Source: Planctomycetota bacterium (GTDB taxonomy: Bacteria > Planctomycetota > Planctomycetia > Isosphaerales > Isosphaeraceae). Taken from it: a stretch of 64,000 nucleotides of DNA. Every line of letters begins with the position of its first letter. Positions within the stretch are counted from its first letter, which is position 1. Below the pieces are notes generated by a model. It ran no database searches. It saw only the letters and a list, made by a program, of their open reading frames with translations, and was not told the origin of the DNA. The translations under genes and the position numbers were made by a program. The stretch covers positions 1-64,000 of the forward strand of contig JAJYWB010000017.1 of the NCBI GenBank assembly GCA_021791715.1, written 5' to 3'. Shown one piece after another: positions 57,235 through 64,000 of the stretch.

Positions 57235-59154
57235 TTATTTCTTCTCCTCGTATTCGACGTCGATGACGTCTTCGGGTTTGCTCGCTCCGTCGTTACCGCC
57301 TGAGGCGGCCGAATGTCCTCCGTCTCCCGTCGGAGGCGTCGCGGTCGACGCCGATGCGTACAGGTGTTCGGCCATCGCCTGGCTCGCCTGTTGAAGCTCT
57401 TCCAACGCGCGATTGATCGTCGCGGCGTCGTCGCCCTTCGTCGCCTCGTTCACCTTGGCGATCGCGGCCTTGAGCGCCGATTTATCGCCTTCCGAAAGCT
57501 TGTCTTTACTGTCTTCCATCAACTTTTCAAGTTGATAAACTCGCTGTTCGGCGGTGATTCGAGCCTCGGCGAGGTCTCGTTTCTTCTTGTCCTCGGCGGC
57601 GTGCACCTCGGCGTCGCGAGTCATCCGCTCGATTTCATCCTTCGAAAGACCCCCCGGCGATTCAATCTTGATCGATTGTTCCTTGCCCGTACCCTTGTCT
57701 TTCGCCGAGACGCTCAAAATCCCGTTGGCGTCGATGCTGAAAGTCACCTCGATTTGAGGAATTCCCGACCGAGCCGGCGGAATCCCCTCCAAATTGAACT
57801 GGCCGAGCAGCCGATTGTCCGCGGCCATCGGACGTTCACCTTGGTATACTTTGATCGTCACCATCGATTGGTTGTCTTCGGCGGTGGTGAAGGTCTCTTT
57901 CTTGTCGGTCGGAATCCGCGAGTTGCGTTCGACCAACTTGGTGAAGATCCCTCCCTTGGTTTCCAAGCCCAACGAAAGGGGAGTAACATCAAGCAGCAGC
58001 AAATCTTTGACGTCGCCCGTCAAAACCGCTCCCTGAATCGCCGCGCCGATCGCGACGACTTCATCGGGATTGACCCCCTTGTGAGGCTCTTTGCCGAAGA
58101 TGTCTTTGACGATCTGCTGAACCCGAGGCATCCGCGTCGAACCGCCGACAAGTACGACCTCGTCGATCTGCGACGGTTTGAGCTTGGCGTCTTCAAGCGC
58201 TCGCATGACTGGGCCGCGACATCGTTCGAACAAAGAGTCGGTAAGACGCTCGAACTGACTGCGGCTGATCGTCATCGTCAGGTGCTTGGGGCCCGACTGA
58301 TCGGCGGTGATGAACGGCAGGTTGATGTCGGCCGTCGCCTGGAAAGATAGATCTTTCTTGGCCTTTTCGGCGGCTTCTTTGAGCCGCTGCAACGCCATCT
58401 GATCCTTGCGAAGATCGATTCCCTCGGTCTTTTTGAACTCGTCGGCGATGTGATGAATCAGAGCCTCGTCCCAGTCGTCGCCGCCGAGATGCGTGTCGCC
58501 GTTTGTTGAGAGAACCTCGAACACGCCGTCGCCGACGTCGAGGATCGAGATATCGAACGTTCCGCCGCCAAGATCGAACACGGCGATCTTCTCGTTCTTC
58601 TTCTTATCGAGTCCGTAAGCGAGCGCCGCGGCGGTCGGCTCGTTGATGATCCGCGCCACCTCGAGTCCCGCCACCTGGCCGGCGTCTTTCGTGGCCTGGC
58701 GTTGGCTGTCGTTGAAATAAGCGGGAACCGTGATCACGGCCTTCCGCACCTTGTGGCCAAGATAGCTCTCGGCGGCCTCGCGGAGCTTGCGTAACACGAG
58801 AGCCGAGATCTCGGGAGGCGTGTATTCCTTGCCCCCCACGCGTACCTTTACGAACTCGCTCGCCCCCCCCGTCACCTCGTAGGGGATCATCTTCTCTTCC
58901 GACTGCACCTCGTTGTGCCGCCGTCCCATGAACCGCTTGATTGAATAAATCGTCCCTTTGGGATTCGTCACCGCTTGTCGTTTCGCGGGATCGCCGACAA
59001 GAGTCTCTCCCTTGCTCGAGAACGCGACGACCGACGGGGTCAGGCGGCTTCCCTCCTGATTGGCGATGACCGTGACGTCACCCCCTTCCATAACCGCGAC
59101 GACGCTGTTCGTCGTCCCCAAGTCGATCCCGATGATCTTTTCACCTTCCGCCAC
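57235..59154 (-). CDS. dnaK: Molecular chaperone DnaK (Hsp70)
   Basis: A 639-residue Hsp70. Nucleotide-binding domain with [61 protein letters not shown] and [11 protein letters not shown]; substrate-binding domain with [16 protein letters not shown]-terminal lid and a Gly/Ser-rich tail ending [11 protein letters not shown]. It folds and protects proteins in the cytoplasm with DnaJ and GrpE, neither of which is in the window. The start is GTG at 59154 with AAAGGAGA about 8 nt upstream. A small hairpin sits immediately before that ribosome binding site. Confidence 0.98.
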   Translation of the reverse strand: MAEGEKIIGIDLGTTNSVVAVMEGGDVTVIANQEGSRLTPSVVAFSSKGETLVGDPAKRQAVTNPKGTIYSIKRFMGRRHNEVQSEEKMIPYEVTGGASEFVKVRVGGKEYTPPEISALVLRKLREAAESYLGHKVRKAVITVPAYFNDSQRQATKDAGQVAGLEVARIINEPTAAALAYGLDKKKNEKIAVFDLGGGTFDISILDVGDGVFEVLSTNGDTHLGGDDWDEALIHHIADEFKKTEGIDLRKDQMALQRLKEAAEKAKKDLSFQATADINLPFITADQSGPKHLTMTISRSQFERLTDSLFERCRGPVMRALEDAKLKPSQIDEVVLVGGSTRMPRVQQIVKDIFGKEPHKGVNPDEVVAIGAAIQGAVLTGDVKDLLLLDVTPLSLGLETKGGIFTKLVERNSRIPTDKKETFTTAEDNQSMVTIKVYQGERPMAADNRLLGQFNLEGIPPARSGIPQIEVTFSIDANGILSVSAKDKGTGKEQSIKIESPGGLSKDEIERMTRDAEVHAAEDKKKRDLAEARITAEQRVYQLEKLMEDSKDKLSEGDKSALKAAIAKVNEATKGDDAATINRALEELQQASQAMAEHLYASASTATPPTGDGGHSAASGGNDGASKPEDVIDVEYEEKK

Positions 59155-59781
59155 GACCGGTCTCCTTTCAATTCGGACTCGGCGCGACGCCGAGCACCAC
59201 GCGCCGTCTTATCGATATATCTTCCGCCGAGCGTGCGGACGCGTAGGCTCGGCCGATCGGTCTCCGATTCGAATTCCAAGACGTCTCAAGATCATAGCAA
59301 CGTGCGTGCCAAGAATCAAAACGGCGCGAACAATTCGTTGCATTCCTAAAATTAGTAGGAGGTTATGGCGATCGCTCGGAGTCTATCGGGCGATCCCGAG
59401 CACGTTTTTCTGCCAAATTGGCATTATCTCGATTCGCGACGCCGAAACCGGGTCTGCCAAAACGGCAGCCGGCCCCGGAGACTTAACGGAAATCGCATCG
59501 TTTCCGATCGGAGGAATCCAAACCGGAGCGAGCGAAATCGCCGATCGTACGCGGATATTACGTAACGACGGAGAAAGAACTATGGATTGTGAACATCATT
59601 ATCATTGAGCGATTTAGATGATATCAAGGGGATTGGAACGGCGACGTGCGATTGCGATTCGACCGAATCTTGGCCTTGCCGCGCACGCCTAGAACCCCAT
59701 ATAAACGCGAACCATGAGTCGCGAACGAAACCGCGCGGCGAAAACGTATTTTTAACGGAACAACGCCCCAAGGATTTCATC
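59155..59781. other. Divergent region between dnaK and fabG
   Basis: About 625 bp. It includes the dnaK leader hairpin at 59178-59194 and no CIRCE element (TTAGCACTC-type) that I can see. TGCCAA-A-TTGGCA near 59411-59423 is a perfect 13-bp palindrome and a possible operator. A short open frame at 59365-59565 (66 codons) starts right after a strong AGGAGG but its product is Arg/Asn/Ser-rich and unlike any known small protein, so I leave it unannotated as a gene. Confidence 0.45.
59178..59194 (-). promoter_or_regulatory. Hairpin in the dnaK leader next to the ribosome binding site
   Basis: CTCGGCG (59178-59184) and CGCCGAG (59188-59194) pair perfectly with a 3-nt loop. On the minus-strand transcript the stem ends about 9 nt before the AAAGGAGA of dnaK. 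It could be a thermosensing or attenuating element, a promoter-operator dyad, or simply stable 5' structure. Confidence 0.4.
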
Positions 59782-60555
59782 ATGCCGGCAAACTCAAACA
59801 GTTCGGGAATCGTCGTCGACTTGAAGGGACACACCGCGATCGTGACGGGGGCCTCGCGGGGGATCGGTCGAGCCGTGGCGCTTCGCTTGGCGGCTTGCGG
59901 CGCGACCGTCGCGGGGGTTTCGCGTTCGCTCGCGGGGCTCGAGGGAACGCTCCAGGCGATCAAAGAAGCCGGGGGCGAAGCCGTCGGCTTCGAGGGGGAC
60001 GTCGCCAAATCCGAAGACGTCCGCAAAATCGTCGACGCGGTCGAGGAAAAATATCAAAAAATCCAGATCCTCGTAAACAACGCGGGAATCACCCGCGACG
60101 GTTTGATGCTGCGGATGGAGGACGACGCCTGGCGCGACGTCATCGAAACGAACCTCTCGGGCGCGTTTTATTTTTGTCGAGCGGTCGGCGCGGTGATGAT
60201 GCGAGGACGATACGGACGCATTATCAACATTTCAAGCGTTTCAGGTTTGATGGGAAATCCGGGCCAGGCGAATTATTCGGCGAGCAAGGCGGGGTTGATC
60301 GGATTTTCCAGAACGATCGCTCGTGAACTCGCTTCCCGAGGGATCACGGTCAACGCGGTCGCGCCCGGATTCATCACGACCGACATGACCGACGTTCTTC
60401 CCGAAAAGATCAAAACCGAGGTGAAGGAGCGAATTCCGGTTCGTCGGCTGGGAACGCCCGAGGATATCGCCGAGGCGGTCTGTTTTTTCGCGAGCCCTGG
60501 AGCGAGCTACGTGACGGGGCAAGTTGTCGCGGTCGACGGCGGAATGACGGCGTGA
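59782..60555 (+). CDS. fabG: 3-oxoacyl-[acyl-carrier-protein] reductase
   Basis: A 257-residue short-chain dehydrogenase/reductase. The NADPH-binding TGASRGIGRAVALRLA lies near residue 19, NNAGITRDG near 95, the catalytic Ser in INISSVSG, and Tyr-Lys in NYSASKAGLIGFS. VAPGFITTDMTD and the end YVTGQVVAVDGGM are FabG-typical. It reduces 3-ketoacyl-ACP in fatty-acid elongation. The ATG at 59782 has AAGGA about 8 nt upstream; the longer open frame is Arg/Pro-rich. It is followed by acpP and fabF after a 519-nt gap. Confidence 0.93.
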   Translation: MPANSNSSGIVVDLKGHTAIVTGASRGIGRAVALRLAACGATVAGVSRSLAGLEGTLQAIKEAGGEAVGFEGDVAKSEDVRKIVDAVEEKYQKIQILVNNAGITRDGLMLRMEDDAWRDVIETNLSGAFYFCRAVGAVMMRGRYGRIINISSVSGLMGNPGQANYSASKAGLIGFSRTIARELASRGITVNAVAPGFITTDMTDVLPEKIKTEVKERIPVRRLGTPEDIAEAVCFFASPGASYVTGQVVAVDGGMTA

Positions 60556-61074
60556 TCGCATGAACGGTAAGGTTTTTTCGGCGTAACGACCGATCGGGCT
60601 GAGTTCTCGTCCGTTTCGTCGTTTCACTTTTGAGGAATCGGTTTGAAAGCAAGCCGCATCGCGTCGCTCCGGGTCGCGATGGAAATCGGGGATTTTGACG
60701 CCGGAATCGAGCGAGAAGATCTTCGATTCGTGTCCGGTGGAAGGGATGAATCGGGCGCGAATCCACGCGATTCGACCGTGTTTGAGCGTCGCTAGTGGAC
60801 AACGCGGCTCGGGATTGCTAACTTCATGGCTCATCCCGCTCTCGGGTCCGAGCGAGACCGGCGGCTGATGCGTGCTCGCTTTCTGGACGATAGAATGAAG
60901 CATCGTCGAAATCGTGCTCGAACACTTTGAGGGGAACGAGTCGCTCGGCGGCGATGAGAGCCGATTGGTGATTGAATCGATGTCGCAGCCGCGGCGTTCC
61001 GAACCGGGTCGTCGCCGATCGGACCCCATGAACCAACCCGACGCCGGTCGAATTTTTTCGGCCTAGTAGGAGGA
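60556..61074. other. Non-coding gap between fabG and acpP
   Basis: About 520 bp within an otherwise fatty-acid-synthesis run. Frames on the minus strand stay open here but give Arg/Ser-rich products without start signals. No terminator with a clear T-run was seen after fabG. acpP therefore probably has its own promoter; just before acpP the sequence carries TAGGAGGA 1-8 nt before its ATG. Confidence 0.45.
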
Positions 61075-61314
61075 ATGCCCGTGTCCGTGGAAGAACGCGT
61101 GATTGAAATTGTCAGCGAGCAAATGGGCGTCGCCAAGGATCAAATCAAACGCGAAACGTCGTTTGTCAACGACCTCGGGGCCGATTCGCTCGACAACGTC
61201 GAGCTGGTGATGGAATTCGAGGAAGAGTTTGGGATTACGATCCCCGACGAAGACGCCGAGAAGATCCAAACCGTCGGTCAAGCGGTCGATTATATTGAGG
61301 AACATACGAAATAA
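61075..61314 (+). CDS. acpP: Acyl carrier protein
   Basis: A 79-residue acidic ACP. The phosphopantetheine-accepting serine is in [13 protein letters not shown]; the four-helix pattern and length are standard. It carries growing acyl chains for FabG, FabF and others. A strong TAGGAGGA precedes the ATG. Its stop codon overlaps the ATG of fabF by one base (TAATG), so the two are translationally coupled. Confidence 0.97.
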   Translation: MPVSVEERVIEIVSEQMGVAKDQIKRETSFVNDLGADSLDNVELVMEFEEEFGITIPDEDAEKIQTVGQAVDYIEEHTK

Positions 61315-62555
61315 TGTCGCGGCGAGTCGTGATCACCGGGATGGGCGTCGTGACGGGGTTGGGGCACACGCTCGAAGGCTTTTGGTCGGCGCTTTGCGCC
61401 GGCCGAAGCGGCGTGCGCGAACTGACGCTTTTCGATACGACGTTGTTCCGCGTTCACTTCGGCGGACAAGTGATCGATTTCGACCCCGAGGCGCTCTTCG
61501 GCTCGAAGGAGGCGCGTCGGCTTGATCGGTTCGCTCAATTCGCCATGGGAGCGAGCGAATCCGCGGTCGCCGATTCGGGAATCTCATTCGATAAGATTCC
61601 GCCGGAAATGTGCGGCGTTTACATCGGCTCGGGGATCGGCGGTCTTAACGAATTTGAAACTCAGCATTCGACGATGCGTGACAAGGGGCCCGGCAAGATC
61701 AGCCCCTTCACGATTCCCAAACTCATGGTCAACGCCGCGAGCGGACAGGTCTCGATCCGCTGGGGCTTGCAAGGACCGACATCGGCGATCGCGACAGCGT
61801 GCGCATCGGCCGCGAACGCGATCGGCGACGCCTTCCGTTTAATTCAAGTCGGCGACGCCGACGTGATGATCACCGGAGGGAGCGAGGCGGCGATCACTCA
61901 CATGGGTCTGGGGGGCTTCGCGGCGATGCGGGCGCTTTCCACCCGCAACGACGATCCCACCCACGCCAGTCGACCGTTCGATCGCGGTCGCGACGGATTC
62001 GTCCTCGCCGAAGGCGCGGGCGTGCTGATCCTCGAAGAAGAATCGTTCGCGCGGGCTCGGGGTGCGCGGATCTACGCGGAACTGCTCGGTTACGGCATGT
62101 CGTCCGACGGCTCGCACATCACCGCCCCCGACGAACAAGGCCGAGGCGCGATCCGCGCCATGCGCCGCTGCCTCGACGACGCCAAGGCGCCGATTGATTC
62201 GGTTGATTATATCAACGCGCATGGAACAAGTACGCAACTCGGCGATCTCGCGGAGGTCCGCGCGATGAAGGCGGTTTTTGGACCGCACGCCAAGGCGCTG
62301 AAAATTTCGAGTACGAAGAGCCAGCTCGGGCATTTACTGGGAGCGTCGGGAGGGGTCGAGCTCGTCGCATCGGCGATGGCGATTCATACCAATGTTTTGC
62401 CCCCGACAATCAATCTGGATGAACCCGACGACGAATGCGACCTCGATTTCATCCCCCATGTCGCCCGCGAAACTCGAGTTGATCGCGTGATGTCGAACAG
62501 TTTCGGCTTCGGCGGCCATAACGCGAGCCTGCTGATCGGCCGATACGTTCCGTAA
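61314..62555 (+). CDS. fabF: 3-oxoacyl-[acyl-carrier-protein] synthase II
   Basis: A 413-residue KAS II condensing enzyme. The nucleophile is Cys in ATACASAANAIG near residue 165; the two histidines are in INAHGTSTQLGD and KSQLGHLLGASGG; the end VMSNSFGFGGHNASLLI is typical. It elongates acyl-ACP with malonyl-ACP. It overlaps acpP by one base. An AT-richer, oppositely oriented gene pair follows after 183 nt. Confidence 0.96.
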   Translation: MSRRVVITGMGVVTGLGHTLEGFWSALCAGRSGVRELTLFDTTLFRVHFGGQVIDFDPEALFGSKEARRLDRFAQFAMGASESAVADSGISFDKIPPEMCGVYIGSGIGGLNEFETQHSTMRDKGPGKISPFTIPKLMVNAASGQVSIRWGLQGPTSAIATACASAANAIGDAFRLIQVGDADVMITGGSEAAITHMGLGGFAAMRALSTRNDDPTHASRPFDRGRDGFVLAEGAGVLILEEESFARARGARIYAELLGYGMSSDGSHITAPDEQGRGAIRAMRRCLDDAKAPIDSVDYINAHGTSTQLGDLAEVRAMKAVFGPHAKALKISSTKSQLGHLLGASGGVELVASAMAIHTNVLPPTINLDEPDDECDLDFIPHVARETRVDRVMSNSFGFGGHNASLLIGRYVP

Positions 62556-62738
62556 TTGATGATGGATTGTTGATTTGTTGGGTCGAATCGACGTACCGTT
62601 CCGGCGATATTTCGCGATCGTGCGTTCTTACGGCGAATCTTAAAATCCCCTTCGCCGTTCCTATTAAGAATTACGCGCTTATGACCGATGTTCGCCGGAG
62701 AACCGATATTTCGTCTCAAGCGATCGCAGCGATTCGAT

Positions 62739-63317
62739 TCAGCGATCTTTCGGTTTTCGTCGCCGCGGCTTTCGCCCGGCGTCGTGCGGGACGAGCTTGC
62801 GGCAATCCGAATGCTTGGCGCCCGATTTAATCCAGGCGACGACTTTCTCATCGGGATCCGCGGGATTCATCCAGCAGATTTGCTGGATTTCAAGGATAAC
62901 CTCGGCATATCGGCACAAATGATACTTAACCTGTTCATCCCTTGATAGGACGATCCTGTCGGCGGCTAAAGCGGCGTCGACTAAATGACAATCCTTCAGA
63001 ATCAGTTTCCGAACTCCAATATCAGTTACGACCAAATTCACCTTTTGGCTAATCGATTTATCTTCTGAAATGGATATTTTTACCACTCTTTTTCTCTCTA
63101 ACATATTTCTTAGCCACCTTCTTGAGAACTTGGTCGAGTGTTTATTCCATTCATAGATAATTTCTTCTGTGAAAACCAATTGATAGTTGTATTTTTGAAT
63201 TGTTTCTAGCGTCTCACAGCATAATCGAACAACGAGGTCGGCGTCCGGTTTTAAATCACTCGCCGAATAGGAGACGCTTGCGTCGATCACGATTCTCTTC
63301 GGATTTTTCGGTATCAT
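62739..63317 (-). CDS. PIN-domain putative nuclease, partner of an AAA ATPase
   Basis: A 192-residue PIN-fold protein. RIVIDASVSYSASD holds the first acidic residue, LVFTEEIIYEWNKH the central glutamates, LKDCHLVDAALAADRIVLSRDE the third and fourth acidic positions. These four positions bind metal in PIN RNases. The ATG at 63317 overlaps the stop of the upstream ATPase gene (ATGA), so the two are co-translated. The last 40 residues are a basic tail (GRKPRRRKPKDR). Base composition from about 62860 to 63320 is clearly lower in GC than the rest of the window, a sign of acquisition. The pair may be a defence or toxin-type module; no antitoxin-like gene is seen. Confidence 0.78.
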   Translation of the reverse strand: MIPKNPKRIVIDASVSYSASDLKPDADLVVRLCCETLETIQKYNYQLVFTEEIIYEWNKHSTKFSRRWLRNMLERKRVVKISISEDKSISQKVNLVVTDIGVRKLILKDCHLVDAALAADRIVLSRDEQVKYHLCRYAEVILEIQQICWMNPADPDEKVVAWIKSGAKHSDCRKLVPHDAGRKPRRRKPKDR

Positions 63318-64000
63318 ACGGGTTCCAGAGTGATTCGAGAGAATGAGGATTTGATAAATCTGCTTTCCGCTTCGAGATCGATCTCTCCGAAATCGGCGGG
63401 CCATTCCCCATACCGGCCGGCTTCGTCGAGTTCGGCGGTGCTCACCGTCGTCGCTCCGTCGTCGTCCCTTTGAAACCAGTGAAGCTTCACCTGATCGGGA
63501 GTGAGTTCCGTTTCGGCGACGAGCGTTTGGATCGCTAAAATCAACAACGAGCTGTGCGTCTCGACGATCACTCGAACGCCTCGTTTCGCGGCCTTCGCAA
63601 GTAATGTAGCCATCGCAACCTGGGCGCGAGGGTGTAAATGAAGTTCGGGTTGATCAATATACACAAGTTGATTCGGCATGGCCGCGATTAAAGCCGTAAC
63701 CACGGGTAACGCATACGAAACGCCCAAACCGACATCGGCGATGTTGACGAGATCTTTTTCAGCCGTCTTGCTTTTTTTTCCGATAGGAGTTCGGCCTACG
63801 AAAATCTCGATCTCAGAATCGTTCTTGGCTCGCGCCTTAACTTTCCAGGTCAGCCTCATCGATTCCAGGATCTTTCCGATTTCACGAAGCTTCTCGGGAG
63901 ATTCCATCCCCCACCTGATAAGAATACTCGGGACGTAAAAATGGAAATATCCTTGCGGCGCCGTTTCCGAATTCGTGATCGGATGGGTTCTCGAAACCAG
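63314..64000 (-). CDS. AAA family ATPase (AAA15/OLD/RecF-like), C-terminal part
   Basis: The open frame runs off the right edge of the window, so at least the N-terminal part is missing; 228 residues are visible. DVGLGVSYALPVVTALIA is the ABC-type signature region, NQLVYIDQPELHLHPRAQ is the Walker B with the DQPE-x-HLHP motif of AAA15/AAA21/OLD-type ATPases, and GVRVIVETHSSLLILAIQTLV is the switch region with ETHS. The remaining part is the tail of the head domain. The Walker A must lie outside. A PIN-domain gene overlaps its stop by 4 nt. Such ATPases commonly pair with a nuclease in phage-defence systems. An ATG at 63907 exists in frame but the frame remains open and protein-like to the edge. 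Confidence 0.82.
   Translation of the reverse strand: MVSRTHPITNSETAPQGYFHFYVPSILIRWGMESPEKLREIGKILESMRLTWKVKARAKNDSEIEIFVGRTPIGKKSKTAEKDLVNIADVGLGVSYALPVVTALIAAMPNQLVYIDQPELHLHPRAQVAMATLLAKAAKRGVRVIVETHSSLLILAIQTLVAETELTPDQVKLHWFQRDDDGATTVSTAELDEAGRYGEWPADFGEIDLEAESRFIKSSFSRITLEPV

Noticed and set aside
59155-59350. Possible CIRCE element upstream of dnaK
   Set aside because: No TTAGCACTC/GAGTGCTAA arms with the required spacing could be found on either strand.
60241-61029. Minus-strand frame of 262 codons across fabG and the fabG-acpP gap
   Set aside because: It overlaps the end of fabG, is Arg/Ser/Pro-rich and has no ribosome binding site.
1-64000. tRNA, rRNA, CRISPR array, transposase or integrase genes
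   Set aside because: I looked through the intergenic stretches and the protein set and found no T-loop/acceptor pattern, spaced repeats or recombinase motifs.

Overview
The window looks like a chromosomal segment of a Planctomycetota bacterium, possibly from the Isosphaerales side of the phylum, though the order-level guess is weak. The signs are PEP-CTERM proteins, a DUF1559-type protein, an extracellular protein with the planctomycete 'RLESRELMA'-type N-terminus, two membrane Ser/Thr kinases (one with TPRs), a large share of secreted and membrane proteins of unknown function, high GC, and unusually dense GATCG/CGATCG words. I see no rRNA, tRNA, CRISPR array, integrase or insertion sequence.

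Layout. 1-1.8 kb: the 3' end of a PEP-CTERM gene, then a CARDB-like extracellular protein with a clear terminator. 1.9-9.3 kb: a six-gene minus-strand operon (thiolase, acyl-CoA carboxylase beta, AtuA, AtuA C-terminal domain protein, enoyl-CoA hydratase, acyl-CoA synthetase) for leucine/isovalerate or acyclic-terpene type acyl-CoA breakdown. 10-14.2 kb: a giant Ser/Thr kinase with TPRs. 15-18.2 kb: a PEP-CTERM protein behind a highly structured leader, a LarA-domain protein and a HAD phosphatase. 18.9-24.2 kb: a Gly/Asn-repeat TPR protein with a SnoaL-like partner, a secreted esterase and a frameshifted SGNH acetylesterase. 24.5-30.4 kb: a co-directional set of coiled-coil anchor, FHA protein, membrane Ser/Thr kinase and two small membrane proteins, probably one signalling module.

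30.6-39.9 kb: housekeeping genes (sucCD, a YacP-like NYN protein, a YggS-type PLP protein with DUF167, aroA) mixed with envelope proteins, including a catalytically dead M28-like membrane protein. 40-53.8 kb: a DUF1559 fusion, an MmgE/PrpD protein, a CHASE3-PAS hybrid histidine kinase, a secreted protein made of two near-identical thioredoxin-fold halves lacking both cysteines, a membrane-anchored helical-repeat protein, and the PBP4-type D-Ala-D-Ala carboxypeptidase dacB. 54-59.2 kb: a heat-shock cluster (dnaK, a small unknown gene, clpB). 59.8-62.6 kb: fatty-acid synthesis genes fabG, acpP and fabF. The right edge (62.7 kb onward) is visibly AT-richer and carries a translationally coupled AAA ATPase and PIN-domain nuclease pair. 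It looks acquired and is the best candidate for a defence or toxin-type system; its 5' part lies outside the window.

The most noteworthy points are the AAA-PIN pair, the twin cysteine-less thioredoxin protein, the FHA/kinase/coiled-coil module, the frameshifted acetylesterase (frame break at an A6 run), the dead M28 membrane protein and the three-hairpin leader of the complete PEP-CTERM gene.
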